A program made the translations under genes and the position numbers. A stretch of DNA of 64,000 nucleotides from Phytopythium helicoides (lineage: Eukaryota > Oomycota > Peronosporomycetes > Pythiales > Pythiaceae): the NCBI GenBank assembly GCA_024867545.1, contig JANFNE010000022.1:558001-622000 (forward strand), in the 5' to 3' direction. Position 1 is the stretch's first letter. Every line of letters begins with the position of its first letter. Below are positions 1-12,200 of this stretch, piece after piece. Under the pieces are notes generated by a model. The model did no database searches. It was given only the letters and a program-made list of their open reading frames with translations, and was not told the DNA's origin.

Positions 1-141
1 GGCAGCTCCCGCCTCGGAACGGAGATCGTACTGAAGAAGGAGCTCGACGGACTTGTCGTGGCCGTGCCAGAGGCGCTGCCCGTCGAGACGTTCGTCTACG
101 ACCACGAGTACGACGAGGACGACTTCGAGGAGGACCCCTGA
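1..141 (+). CDS. 3' end of an unidentified gene
   Basis: The window opens inside an open frame (frame 1) that ends at TGA 139-141. The visible 46 residues end in a strongly acidic tail (EYDEDDFEEDP). The codon choice, rich in GC third positions, matches the genes around it. No domain can be recognised in so short a piece. It is convergent with the minus-strand coiled-coil gene that ends at 240, leaving about 100 bp between them. Confidence 0.6.
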   Translation, partial: GSSRLGTEIVLKKELDGLVVAVPEALPVETFVYDHEYDEDDFEEDP

Positions 142-239
142 GCGCGTTGACGCCGCCGCCCTGGACGTGCGCGAAAGTAACAGAGAACGAGTCGCGTGCG
201 CGCCCTTTTACACTATCTGTGGCTCTCTCACTCTCGTGC

Positions 240-2329
240 TCACTCGCTAGCGGTCGCCTTCTTCCTCGCCTTGGCCTTCTGCGCCGCCTTCTTCTTCTCA
301 ATCTCCAGCCGCGACGAGTTCTTGATGTCGCTGCGCCGCTTAACTGCCTCTTCGACGGGGCCCGCTCGCCATGGAGGCACGGCGAGAGGCTCCACGGAGT
401 CCGCTCACGGTCGACGGCTTGCGGTTGTTGTCTACCTCGTCCTCCTCCTCTTCGTCTTCGTCGTCGTCGTCCTCGCCTTTTTCCTCTCGCCGCTGGTCGT
501 CCGGGTTCTCGACCGTGTACGGGTTCATCTGCCGCCACTGTGGGGACAGAGGCACTCGGATGTTGTACCGCAAGCGGTCGTCATCGGTTCTGGAGGCGTG
601 ACCGAGCAGAGGAGAGCCTGCCACTGTACCGCCCTGCAGCCTGCTATCGACGCCACTGCCGCCGAGTTGCCGAGTCCACTGCTAACGCTGCTACTTCCGG
701 TCCCGACGCCAACCAGCGGGTGGGGATTGCCTGCGCGGACGCTGTTCTTGCGGCGCATGCTCGCAGTCGAAGTCGACTGCAAGTGCGTTTCGTCGCCCAA
801 AACGTGCCGCACGCCCAGCTCAATGGCCTCCGACAGCCCAAGCAGATCAAGCTCAGCTGCTGCAGTCGACGAGGACGTCGCCCCGAGGATCTGAGCAATG
901 TGCAGCAGTCCGAGCTGCAACTTCTGCTCGACGTCAGACACAAACCACAACAAAACCTTCAGCACGTCGTGACACATTTGGGAACAACGTCCAGGCTTAG
1001 CGTACGTACCTCATGGAGAGCTCGCATCCACGCCACACGCTCGCGTCGGTGCTGATTCGTCGCTGCAGCGTCTGCAATCTGCTGCTCGAGCTCTTTCGTT
1101 GTCGCTCGCGGAGGGGCTCCGTTGGCACCTCCACCTGATAACGGAGACCCAACTGCGTTGACAACGGTGTCTTCGTCCTGCCTCGCACTCACGCTTCCTC
1201 CGAGCTTGAGATTGACAAACTGCGTCTGCAGTGTCTGCAGTCTATCACGCAGCTCTGCCACTCGCAGCTCCGCTTGCTTTCCTTCCTCCTCGAGTTGCCC
1301 AGCGTGGTCGATCTGGCTTTGCCAGTACGCCTGCACTTCTTCCGGGTGGTTGATGCCGACATGTCGAAGGGCACCGAGCACGCCGTCGTCCTTGTAGGCA
1401 CTGCCCAAATACATTTGGAGCGTTGCAGGCATTCCGCTGGCGCACAACTGATGTCTCCTTCATGTGCAGCAGCCTCTCCTTGGCGCGCATAAAGTTTGCG
1501 TCGACGACGACTGGGGGCTCGACACCGCTCGGACTAGTTCGGTACAGCTACAGAGAGAACTTCGTTAGGTTTTGCTCCTTGTGCACTCTCCTTCTCCTTT
1601 GCCTCGCTCGGAGACCGAGCTATAATCTTCTTGACTCGAGCAGGTGCTAGTCCGGAACGACTGGCCATTCGCAAGTTGAGCTCGCGGCGCCAGCGCAGTC
1701 TATCGAGAGCTGCCTGGTGGATCGTAGCCTTATCCTGCGTCGCTTGCCGAAGTTTTGGTAGCTCAGCGCTTGCCAGCCTGGTCTCGTATGACAGCACCTG
1801 AGCTCGCTGTTGGAGCTCGATAATCTCTTGACGAAGTTTGTGGACAACCGCCTCGGCACTCTCGATGATATTCGGGTCCCGTGCAGGATTCACCTCGCAG
1901 TGTCGGAGAATTGCTCGGTAGTAGTCACCTCGCTGACGCCCGATAGCAGTTTCATCGCCCACTTTGCGGATCTGTTCCTGCAGCTCGTCCGTTTGGCTTG
2001 CACTTTGCCCCACTGCCTGTGCTTGTGCGCGTGCCTCTACTACTCGCGACTCGAGAGTCTGTAATAGCTCGGTCTTCTCACGAACGGCAAACTTGAGTTT
2101 GTCGTGTTTGGTCCGCAGCTCAACTAGTTGGCTCTATATCAGCAGGGAAATGTTAGTCATTCGATTGTGCTGGGCTAACGTGCAGCCTTACCTCGATCTT
2201 TGAGACAGAAGAGAGCCCAGCATCGCCCTTGTCGGGCGAGAGAAACTCGAATGCGCCACATACATCATCGGAGTCCAGCATGCTCGGGCTTTCTATAGAG
2301 AGTGCTAGCGCTCGTCGAGAGGACGGCAT
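240..2329 (-). CDS. Coiled-coil protein, possibly outer dynein arm docking (ODAD3/CCDC151-like)
   Basis: Start ATG 2329 (MPSSRRALAL). Exon 1 ends at 2192; a clean intron (GTAAGG...ACTAAC...ATATAG) leads to exon 2 at 2133 in phase 0. Exon 2 encodes a long heptad-rich coiled coil (KHDKLKFAVREKTELLQTLE onward), continued from about 1447 to 1012 by another coiled-coil block rich in E, Q and L. A further exon (about 950-600) contains VLLWFVSDVEQKL and a helical segment. The last exon carries an acidic run and ends in a Lys-rich tail with stop 240-242. The coiled-coil blocks and a block resembling the GVEHL segment of ODAD proteins suggest a docking-complex subunit of flagellar dynein; this is inference. 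Joins near 1530-1440 and 620-400 are not fully resolved; a one-base frame change near 1450 is either a missed intron or an indel. Confidence 0.5.
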
Positions 2330-2402
2330 GCGTTTGCCCGTCACGAACCTCTTGCCGGTGCTTCCTGGCCCCGTCTCGGTAGAAGGGAGAGCTACTGTGG
2401 AT

Positions 2403-5322
2403 TTACTCGACTTCGAAGGGATGTGAGGCTAGTCCAGATGAATCAGCACTCGTGTCGATAGACGACGAGGGTGGATTCGCAGCACTTTCAAGATTATTTT
2501 TCGTGTTTGCATCGCTAGATGTGCCACCGTTGTTGATTGTCGTCTTGCTGCTTGTGCTCCGCACAACGCGACTTTCAAATGCGATTCCAATCAGTGGAAA
2601 CTGTGTCCACAGCCATCGCTGAACGATATATCCATCGTCTGAATGCGTGCAAAGAGACACAATTTCTTGTTGCACACGCCGTGCTTCGCGCTCTGGAAGA
2701 TGTGCCGTCGAGAAACTGACGAGACTTGTGATAAACTCCTGAAGTTGTGGTGGCTTTGGTCGATTGAGCGTAACGTCTGAGTTCGAAGAGGTTGAGGCTG
2801 CAATTGCTCCACTGCTAACCTGCTGCCATGCTCGAAGAAATGCCGTTATAGTCATGAATAGGTTGAGCATCTGGTCGGCGCTGGGATTATCGTGGATAAT
2901 AAACTCGTCTAGAGATCGTATGAAATCATCAACTGGGTCGTGCGTTTGGGAGTTGCTTGCCAGCTCAAGCCAATGGGAGAAGAACTCTTGCCGATTGCGC
3001 TTGCTCCACCACAGCTGAAACATCTTGATGTTTACAAGCGCAGACTGCAGCACACTCCACATCGCACAACGCTCTAGCTGCACGGGAAGCTCATCAATGC
3101 GGCGCTGGCATGCTTCCATATTGCCAAAATATGTCGCCAGCCCTCGGTAGTATGTTCCACGAAGATGCGGGTCATGAAGAAACCCGTAGCGAGTTATTCG
3201 CCTGAGTTGGTTGTGACTGAGGTCATAAAGCACTACTACATCGGATAGGGTCATTTTTATGGCTGCTATTGCTACTGCTTCTTCGAGTAGAGGAATCGAC
3301 ACCTGCAGGACCAGATCCGCTAGGACCACAATCAAATCGACGGATTTCCATCAGATGAGGTCGAAGGAGTGTCATGAGTTTGTCAACAACCGATCGATCG
3401 ATCAAGTTGCCAATTAAGTTCACGAGATCAGCTTCGGACAGCCCATATCGAGTCACAGCAAGCAACGAAAGCACATGTCGGATGAGTAGCGCACGCTGCT
3501 CAATTGATGCTTCAATAGCCTCAAGCTCAGCTGATTCAGAAGTCGAAGGCATGACGGTGTAGCCATTCGAGAGCGAGCGTGACCCGGACTTCACGAGGGA
3601 TCGCATCGATCCGGATTTTGACAGCGAAAGTTGATCCCCACTAGCTGTATCGGTGCCAGCAATATCTGAGCTACTGTTTGCGATTTTGGAAGGAACTCGA
3701 CGAAGTGGCTTGGGATTTGTAGCATTTAAAGCATTAGCGGCAGCAGTCGCTTCAAGCATTGTCTTGAACTGCTGAAGTTGCACATACAATTCCGCAAGAA
3801 GCACCTCGTTCCAGCGCTTGAGTACCATTTCAAAAGCGGACTGTAGATCTCCAATCTCCGAAGCGTGCTGAAGCCACCGAAGGCGTTGGTGGCGCGAGCC
3901 AGAGGTTTCGAGGAACGAGTGCTCAAGTGTCGTCAGCAGCAGACGCATGTACAAAGGGTTGGCGCTTCCTCGTCCAGCGAGCAGTAGTTCCTTCTCTTCG
4001 GGAAGCAACGAATTGGTACACTTGGAATTGTAAAGCTGTGGAGATTAGCATCAAGAGAGCAAATGAGTCACTCTGCTATCGAACATTTGTCGCAAATATG
4101 ATTGCTACCTCGATAATTACCCTGCACGTGCTTTCGTCAAGAGGCTCGACCTCGAGGAACCGTGCATTGCGCCTGCGTAATTCTCTCACTGTTCGAGAGT
4201 CGTGATCACTCGCGCGTAACGAAAAGTCGAACAGCAAATCTCCACTGAGTGAATTGACGTATGAATTAGACAACGGCTCACCCACAGCAAAGTAAGGAAA
4301 GCTTACTCTTCATCAACCTCGGCAGGCTTGCGCTTCACTGAGCGGCAACCTTGAGGTCGTCCTTTTTTATCAGAACTAGGAAGGGTAGCTGATACAATGA
4401 TGCGTACATTCGGTGGGAAATTATTCGGCAACCATGAGAGAGAGTCGCTTCCGTCCTCAGTGCGAATACAATCAATCCCATCGAGGACGAGGATTATTCT
4501 GTTGGCAACCACCAATACAATGTCAGTACGAGGAGAAAGTTATGAACAATTTTTACGAATGCTTTACCGCTTGTGTTGCGAGGTTGCTCCTACTGCTCGC
4601 CCGCCACCGCGCTTTCCAACTGCCGCCTCGAGGCACCGCACAAGAGAGAACTTGAGCTTCTCCTCCTCATGCTCGTGCGGCAATTCGAAATCCCTGAGAC
4701 CATGCGACACTTTGATTTGATGCATGAAGCGAAAGAGGAAGAGCGAGAGCTTGACACTGTCATATGAGCATCCTGCGTAGTGTTCGTAGACAAGCTCGTT
4801 CACAGTTTCCCCACTCGCCAGTGCAGAAGATGATGATGCCACAGAGCTTCCGTCTGCGCCACTGCTTCTGGACTGGCAGTGACGACGGCGCTGATCTGCC
4901 CAATTTGCAAGCAACGCCGACTTGCCTGTTCCGGCACGACCAACAACAACAAATACAGACGACTGGTGCTGTTGGTTTGGCCCCGCGTCTCGATCCCAGT
5001 CACAAAACTCTGACAGGATCCGCATATAATGCTCGGTCTCGGCGTACACAAAGTCGTCCTTTCGACTGCACAAGCATTGTCAGTGCGTAGATCCACCAAG
5101 TGCACGCAGCAAGGGTGGCAATGGTAAAGCAGCTTCCAACCTCTTGGCGAACGCAAGGTGAGTGGCGGTCTCTCGGCTAACAACAGTGCTCTCGACACTC
5201 AACGTCTCCTCGGGCTCATCAACAGAGGGGTCGTAGTCTTCTGGGCCAGGAGATGTTTTATCTGTCGATGTCACAGCAAGGTCATTCCCTCGGCGAGCAA
5301 CCGTGGGCTGCTTCTTTCCCAT
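2403..5322 (-). CDS. STAND/NACHT P-loop NTPase, nephrocystin-3-like
   Basis: Six exons join in phase: 5322-5141, 5065-4568, 4498-4307, 4244-4121, 4035-3303 and 3262-2403, giving 862 residues from ATG 5322 to TAA 2403-2405. Exon 2 holds a Walker A motif (VVVGRAGTGKSALLANW) followed by EHYAGCSYDS, and exon 3 starts with a Walker B strand (RIILVLDGIDCI). Exon 5 contains NPLYMRLLLTTLE, typical of the helical/winged-helix part of NACHT-type NTPases such as NPHP3 and TEP1. The C-terminal half is mostly helical (RGTYYRGLATYF) and ends in a Ser/Thr-rich tail. No TPR or WD repeats are seen, so the protein is shorter than NPHP3 itself. Such ATPases act as switch or scaffold proteins, NPHP3 at the base of cilia. 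The exact role here is inferred only. Confidence 0.7.
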
Positions 5323-5499
5323 CGCGTCACGTGTGAGCACTTTTGTGAGTGCTAGCGACCTCTGGCAGCGGTTTTCCCCCTTGTAGCTTCCGGCAACTCT
5401 AAATAGACGCCGCGCACAGCAGACAGCAAGACAGTAAGCCCATGAGCGCGAGGATATCCTATGCTGGCATATCATACCGCAATAGCTACCTATATCGAA

Positions 5500-6488
5500 C
5501 TAGATACATGTAGCTTTCACGGCGAGTGCGGAGCACTGCGCCGCGCAGCGAGAGACTAGAGTCCCATCGACCGCATACGTCTTAATGACGTCCCGCTGTA
5601 GTCCGGGAAGAAGTTGGCTGGCCGCGCATGTCGAACGAAGTTACGAAGACGTGTCCCCTCGACAGCGCTCTCGTGCTGAAGTCGTCAAGCTGAACGTCGC
5701 GCGCGTTGCTTGGTTTTCGCTGGCGCACGACACTCGCCCATCGACGCAGCTCTCGAGCGTGGCAGAACTGCAGCAGATAGACGCAGCTTGGTTTTCGCAA
5801 GCGTCCGATGAAGCTGCCACTTGAGCCTCCGTGAAGATCTTGAACTTGGACGCGCAGCTGAAGCCGAGGCGAGGTGCTTGGATTTCGCGAACGCCTGGGT
5901 CCAGCTGACGCGTGTCTGCTCTTGATCACGAGAGGTTGTGTCTTCGTCTTGGTTTTCTCGCGCGGTGGATCCTCAAGCGCGTGGCCCTGGGTCGTGGACC
6001 GCGGACAGCAGTCGCTTGAGCTCCATCTTGAAACTTGCCAACTGAGGAGAAAAGAACTTGGGGTCGAATGGCTCGCCCTCGCAAGTTGAAGTCCTAGCTC
6101 TTTCATGACATCCCTCCCTTTTTACATGCAAAGTGTATGTGAAGCATGATGAACAAGGAGGGATGGCACCCTCTGCTTTCCAACGGTTTGGTGAGCAGCC
6201 AGGACTCGACATTTGTACTGCAAAGAGGAACGGAGCGAGGAGGCAGACTTGCGAACCTGCGCGTTGGCATCCACGATGCAACCAATGAGCTCTCGGCAAG
6301 CCTTCAACGCAACCGAGGAATTCAGGAGCGTCTTTGAGTCGCCTTGGCTGTCTTCATGACGGTCGATTCCTTGCTGGGTTCCAGGCACTCCATGCTAATG
6401 AGAAACAAGCGTGTCATGCAGATACTATCGCACGCAGCCCATGCGGTTATGTCGTAAGATACGACGTTGGGAACCAAGGGGTTAAGGC
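5500..6488. repeat. Dispersed 989-bp repeat, copy 1
   Basis: This block recurs almost base for base at 30066-31045 in the same orientation. The only length difference is 9 bp (present at about 6301-6310 here, absent there); scattered substitutions amount to a few percent. Both copies start at CTAGATA(C/A)ATGTAGCTTT and end at GTTAA(G/A)GC. The minus strand has an open stretch (about 6388-6120) that stays open in both copies, and the 9-bp difference is a clean three-codon deletion in that frame. A second minus-strand frame ends at 5973. No known transposase, terminal inverted repeat or target duplication was visible. Both copies lie next to decayed ankyrin genes. Confidence 0.85.
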
Positions 6489-7130
6489 GTCGGATCTTGA
6501 CGATGCTTTTCGAGCAGCGTCGGGTGGCGGTCATCTGGAAAGTTTGAGATTTCTCTTTGACTATGGAGTTAACCACGATGCTGTGCTCAATGATGCATAC
6601 TTCTCTTGTTGATGACGCGATTATGCAGGCAGCTACTCACGGTCACTTGAGTGTTTTGGAGTTTCTGCTTACCCAGGGAACACGTGACAGAGAAGAGCGA
6701 GTCTCTCTACTCAACTCCGTGTCTCCTCGTGCAGCAGCAAATGGCCACTTCAAAGTCTTGAAGTTTCTTGCGAGTCAATGTGTGCGAGATCCCTCCGTGT
6801 TTGATGATTCGTAGATGATTGCGGCAAGCAAAGGCTTTTTCCAAATGCTGAAATTTCTCTGGTGCAATTCCGGGCGAGCAGACGCTCTGCTCAACGACTC
6901 CATCCACGCAGCGAAATCTGGTGGCTCATATGGCCATAGGCAAAGCGACAGCATTCTGGGTTTCATTTGCAATTGTCTGCATGGAAATCCCAAGAATGAG
7001 AAGCGTCGGTGAAGGCGCAAGATTCGCCGAACAGGTTGGCGTTGCGATAGTGCAGGGTTATCTGCGACTGGGTGGCTACTCGGCGACTTTCTCATCCATC
7101 GTTTTGGAGAAACAAATACCTTAACAATTC
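6489..7130 (+). pseudogene. Decayed ankyrin-repeat gene
   Basis: Directly after the repeat, the plus strand encodes ankyrin-type units (AASGGGHLESLRFLFDYG, AATHGHLSVLEFLL, AAANGHFKVLKFLASQ, AASKGFFQMLKFLW), but they are spread over different frames. A frame change lies near 6600, an in-frame TAG near 6812, and the sense frame fades after about 6930. No start codon belonging to an ankyrin gene is visible. The repeat type (about 33 residues, GHL-hydrophobic-FL) matches the other ankyrin loci at 19.2, 31.2 and 32.8 kb. Several lesions in 600 bp argue for a true pseudogene rather than assembly noise. Confidence 0.7.
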
Positions 7131-7433
7131 ACTACGAGTGGCATATCGCACACTTGACTAATTGATAGCACAGGCAGCAGTATGTTGCTACCAGATGAGC
7201 GCATGATATGTGAATGCGCGCTGGGCAGCGAAGAGGAGGGATAATGGCCAACTCAGCAATGCAAAATCCAATACATGGTTCAATATCAAAACGTGAGTGG
7301 ATAGTTGAAGAGATCGGGGCTCATCCTGCGCGTAGGGAACATGGAGTTGCCTGTGACGAGCAGCAATTCATGCCCACCAAGTCGCAGTCGAGCTAATATC
7401 CGCATCTTGAGGGAGACTACTTGAGAGCCCCAT
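7131..7433. other. Intergenic, nothing recognised
   Basis: Between the decayed ankyrin gene and the end of the DeSI-like gene. Only short open frames without recognisable similarity; moderate AT content. Confidence 0.5.
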
Positions 7434-8444
7434 TTACTGCTGCTGAGAGTCGGTGATGTCGCCACTGAGCCGCCGGAGCGCTGCCTGGCGAACCTTTTCG
7501 CGTCGGTCCGCTAGCGACGCCTCACTAGATCCCGCGGTGGCCGACAACGTTGATCCACCAAGCACCTGCGACAGGCTCGTGCCGCCGAGAACCTGTCCTT
7601 CGCCTGTGAAGTGGAAAAAGCCATCATGTCAGCACGGCGTATAGCACTCCGAGCACCACGGCCGTACCTGCAAAGGGCGAGTAGATGAAGTTCGACCGGC
7701 GCGGGTGCGCGGTCGAGCTGGCTTGGCTGCTGGTGCTGGCGGTGACGCTGCTGGCGTTCGGGTCGCCGACCGGCGCCTGGCCCGTGGCTTCGGCCGGCAT
7801 CAGGCACGACAGGAACGAGCCGAGGTACGCCGCACGGTTGATGTAGGCGGGAATGGGTTTGCCCACGAGCAGCTGGCACAGCGCGTCGGCGTACGTGTTG
7901 CAGTTCCTGCACTCGCACCGGCAGTCAGTCTCACACGCCAGCGCGTTGCCAAGCGAGTCTCCACGCACTTGGTCAGCAGGTTGTAGTCGTCGCCGCCGAA
8001 GTCCGGACGCAGCGAGAACGCGAGCTGGCGCGCCTCGGCCACCGAGCCGTCGAAGAAGCCCATGTCGACGCTCTCGCGGAACTTGGCGCCTGCAACGCGC
8101 CGCGTCAGCTCGTCCTGCTCCTTCGACTGCAATAGCAATCGCGCACGCTACCCGGCGCCTGCTTGGGCGGCGACGCGAACACGCCGGCCCCGCTCGCGTA
8201 CGAGAACTCCTCGCCGCCGATCTCCACGCCGCTGTGGAAGATGCCGACGCCCAGCGCTGCGGATCGCCACGAAAAGGTCAGCGCGGACTTGCGAGGGCTG
8301 CAGAGCGCCCCAGAGAGCGCGGAGACCCGCAGCGCGCGCGCCAGACAAGCGCGCGGCGCCTCACGTACGCGCCATGTACTCGTTCGCGTCCACCAGGTCG
8401 TAGACGTTGAGCACCACGGGCGTCTTGACGCTCCTCGGCGCCAT
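7434..8444 (-). CDS. DeSI-like (PPPDE) isopeptidase with C-terminal membrane segment
   Basis: Five exons join in phase (8444-8369, 8256-8152, 8089-7969, 7906-7636, 7592-7434) to 243 residues. The N-terminus reads VVLNVYDLVDANEYMA, then GVGIFHSGVEIGGEEFSYA with the PPPDE catalytic His. Exons 3 and 4 join across an intron to give YNLLTKNCNTYADALCQLL, which carries the catalytic Cys (NCN), followed by GKPIPAYINRAAYLG. These are the signature blocks of PPPDE/DeSI proteases, which remove SUMO or ubiquitin from proteins. A hydrophobic stretch (FAGTAVVLGVLYAV) after the domain may anchor it in a membrane; a Gly/Ser-rich tail follows. The exact last intron (43 nt) is the least certain. A 41-bp piece of exon 1 and intron 1 recurs at 25168-25208. 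Confidence 0.88.
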
Positions 8445-8583
8445 GTTCCCCCCCGCTGAAGCTTCTTCGGTTGTATGGGGAGCGGTATACTAGTATTCGC
8501 GCAACCTTCGCGCGACAAGAAACAGCCAGCGGGAAACACTGTACCTTCGGTTATCAGATCTACGGTACGCGGCGTACCGGTAG

Positions 8584-11500
8584 TTATGACACATGAACAG
8601 CTCCAGGCTTGAGGTGGTGCGCGCCGCTGCGCTTGACTGCGTCCTTGCGCGCCTTCCACGTGCTCGTGTACGTGCCGCGGCTGCGGTGTAGCGCGAGCTG
8701 CTCGAGTGCCTGCTCCAGGTCGGCGTTGCGCGCGTCGAAGCGCTCGAGCTCAGCTAGTGGCACCCACTCGAACAGCGGGACGACCAGCATCGGACCCACC
8801 GAGAGCAGCGCAGAAGACATCTGCCGCGCGAACCGCACGGCGCTCGGCGGCGTTGGGAAGCACTGATATACGTGCACGACAACGGACTCGACGGATGAGA
8901 GCGGCGCGGCGCCGGCATCGGCGGCCGTCAAGACGCCCACACACGCGAACCGCTGGCCGTTTGGCGTCGGTAGATCGCTCGAGCCGAACTGCCTCGTAGC
9001 AGCGTCGCTATCCGAGGACGACTCACTGGGGAAATTTTCGAGCACCATGGTCATTTCAGACTCCTTGTAGATGGCGAAGCGACTTCGGTCTGCGCCTTCG
9101 CGGGACACCACGCTCGTTTCGACAGCACACACGCACCGGAACAGGCCCAGGGCATCACTCACATCTCGAAGCTTGCCTAAGACGCGGAAGTGGGTGATTT
9201 CAGGATTTGCTGTACCGCTCGTCGAGGGGGTTAAAGAGGAAAGCACAGTGTCTTTGCCTCCTTTTGAAGCTGGTCGCGGGTCTAATACGGAAGACTTCCG
9301 ACGCTTGGCAACAGCCTCCTTCATAAAACCAACTACTGCAAACGGCTGACACACTCCGTGCACCGGATCCCATATTGATGCAGGCATGCCCCCCGAAAGC
9401 GCAAGAGTCGAGCCCTTACTATTGCCAGCAATGTCAAACTTGTCGGGTCTCTGGCGGGTGAGATGTCTTTGGCTGACGCGGATGCCAGGAGGCGCGAGGA
9501 CCTTAGAACTCGGTACAGTCACGGCTGGTAGCTCTGCTTTGATAGGAGGAGGTGTGATCTCCGGTGTAGACTGGGGTTTCGTGAGCTTGTTATGGCCTGA
9601 GAGTGAAGCAGAGCGAGTGAGAGTTTGCCTCCTTGGCTGGCTATTGCGATCGCTGTTTTGGGTATCCTCTGAAGGTGTTTGGGCCTTTTCAGCAATTACG
9701 TTGAGAGCAGATGCGGAAGAACTTCGTATTAGACCAGGATTTGCAGAATCCACTCGAGCCTCATTGTCACCTGGATGCAAAATTTCATCTGCAGCATTTT
9801 CGTCGTCAGCAGGGCCGCTCCGAGCCGCTGGAGTGTCAGTCTTCTGTCCAGCCGAAGAAAGTGGTCGTTCGCTTATCCTTTTTGGCGCACCACGCTTCTT
9901 ACTGGGACTTACGGGAGATCCAAGTCCGATGTGGTCCGGATTGAGATCTTGACGGGAGACGAGCATTAACACTCCTGGGTCGATCAGAGAGCGAGCTGGA
10001 GAGCTTGATATTGGTAGAACAGGAGCTGAAATGGATTTTGCGAGTGCACTGGGCTCGAGTTTCTTTGGTGATGACCGAGCTTTCCCTGGACTTGACACAT
10101 GTGGCGCCTGGGTGAGCTCATCGAAAAATCGCTTCTTATAGCTTTCCCAAGCCATCGATTTTAGTGCTCGTGCTTCGATCGATTCTCTTACATTACCAAG
10201 CGCAGAGCGCTGAAGACTGTCTCGAGCCTCAGACGACATCAGGTGAAAAATGTCGAAGCGCGATAGAACCAAGATTTTCATCGGTGACTCGGCATAGATG
10301 GAGTAGTCGCGAACAACTATATCTGTGAACTTCCCAGCTGACGCTCTGCTCGAATTGAAGAAATTGTGAGTCACATGGTCAATACACACATCACAATGCT
10401 TGATTCACTAACTTACTCGGCGCATCCTAGTACAGATCCTGGACCGAATCGTCCAAGCTCGTACAGCTGGGGCTCATTGGTCAGTGGATGTTTGCCCTCG
10501 TGAACTATCCGACACTCGCCTCTTGTGACAATGAATAGCTCTGCTGCTCTGGAGCCCTATCGTACCAGCATGCGTCCCAATCAGATAATTCAAATGAGTC
10601 TACAATTGAATGTATCTACCTGCTTGCATATCTCGCCGTGAAACGGAATGTACTTCTCCGTCATGACGGAGCACATTCCCTCAATTGTGTTGTCGTCCCA
10701 TTCGGGTCCCATAAAGTACGGGTTCTTCCGCAGCATTTGCGCGTACTGCGCGTGGTACTCATTCTGGTATTTCTTGATCAACGGTCCGTACTGGTCTCTC
10801 CCGAGGACGAGCAATTCGCACGAGTCTACACATTTCACGGTCGCTCGCCGCACACCATCAGCTTCTGACAATGCCAATTCTCCAAAGTAGTCGCCTTCGC
10901 CTAGTCTAGAGAGAACACTATCGGTTGCCTCCTCAAAACGATTCTTTACTTGTACCGACACCTCGACGACTCCAGAGAAAATAATGTAGAAGTGGCGTCC
11001 GACTTGCCCTTCCTCGAACAAGACCGTGTTTGTCATGGCGCTAATCAGACGCATGACCTTACATAATTGTTTGCGCACTTCGAACGAGAATCTCGAGAAA
11101 AACTTGACGCCTTTCAAGTACTCGACAGCAAACTTGAGGTCTTTCTCTGATCGCTGCGCTGGATTCCGCAAGAAGATGTTGCGCACAATATCCTTGTTGG
11201 AGCGGAAGCGCTTTGCGAACTCGAGCGCGCTTGCTGCCGAGTTGTGCGATTCATTCAGAAGGTCTGTGAACACGGTTCGATTCACAAACACTACCTCTGT
11301 CGGTGCGATTGATACCATCACCGACGCTGGCACACAAGCACATTGAAGATTAGCGATCACGATTTTCGTTATGGTTTGGTAGCCCACTGACATCTATACC
11401 TGCACGCACATCGCTGTCGTATAGTAGCGCCCGCTCTCCAAAAGTGTCTCCAGTACCAAGTGTTGTTAGCTGAATAGGCTTTTCGCTGACGTCGGGATTC

Positions 11501-12200
11501 TCTTGAACAACGGCAACTACGGATTTCACAAATTGCGCCACTCAAAACCAAGCTATTTCATGGTTTGTCAACTCTGCTGCTCACCTTGACCAGTGAAAAC
11601 GAGGTAAAAGCTATCTCCTGGGTCGCCCTGCATCACCAAAAGTATTAGTAGGAGGTGCGGTGAAATGCAGCTTCTGGCATTCGATGACCTGATGGAACAC
11701 GAAAGTTCCTGTCTCTGTGAACACCTTGCATTCCAGCGCCTGGTAGAGCCGCTCGAGCTGCATAGGCGTCATTAAAAGCCGTCATCCATATCCCAACTGA
11801 TCGTCAAGTGACAGTCTCACTTTGACTGCACACGCAGAGGCAATCGTCAGCTCTAGAACCAACAAGGCGGAGTGGTGCGCTCGACCCACAAGCGTCGAGG
11901 TTGGAGAAGAACTCGAGTAGCTTGGAGGCCGCGAACAGCGACTTGAGCTGTCAGGTCCACTCAAAGGTGAGCAACGGGGCCCCATCCACCTCCAACGGGG
12001 GTCTCTCGCACCGTGTGGACGTCGTCCAGCGTCCGCTTGCCCGGTGCCTTGGTGAGAATCTGCCTGCATCGGTCGACGTCGGGTCCTTCCTCCTCCACGA
12101 GCCGCTGGAACGTGCAGTCGTCCGCCGCCTGCATCATGGACGCGAGCGACTCCCTCCTCCCCTTGGCCTCATCGTCGCCCGCAGCGCCCACCTTCCCCAT
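8584..12200 (-). CDS. Protein with three tandem cyclic-nucleotide-binding domains
   Basis: Start ATG 12200 (MGKVGAAGDDEAKGRR). Exon 1 ends at 12012 and exon 2 begins at 11947 in phase. The first domain includes LLEFFSNLDA, GDPGDSFYLVFTG and, after an intron, GDTFGERALLYDSDVRA, the phosphate-binding cassette. The second lies at 11.2-10.6 kb (LFEEGQVGRHFYIIFSG and GDYFGELALSEADGVRRATV). The third (about 10.56-10.2 kb) has AAELFIVTRGECRIV and GPGSVLGCAE but lacks the Arg-containing cassette, so it probably does not bind nucleotide. A long Ser/Pro-rich region and a C-terminal domain up to TAA 8584-8586 follow. No kinase or channel segment is present, so it may be a cAMP/cGMP sensor or scaffold. 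It is divergent from the 12313 gene with 112 bp between starts. Introns near 11.9-11.4 kb are approximate. Confidence 0.8.

Noticed and set aside
371..601. Poly-Ser plus-strand frame
   Set aside because: Antisense of the Asp/Glu run in the coiled-coil gene.
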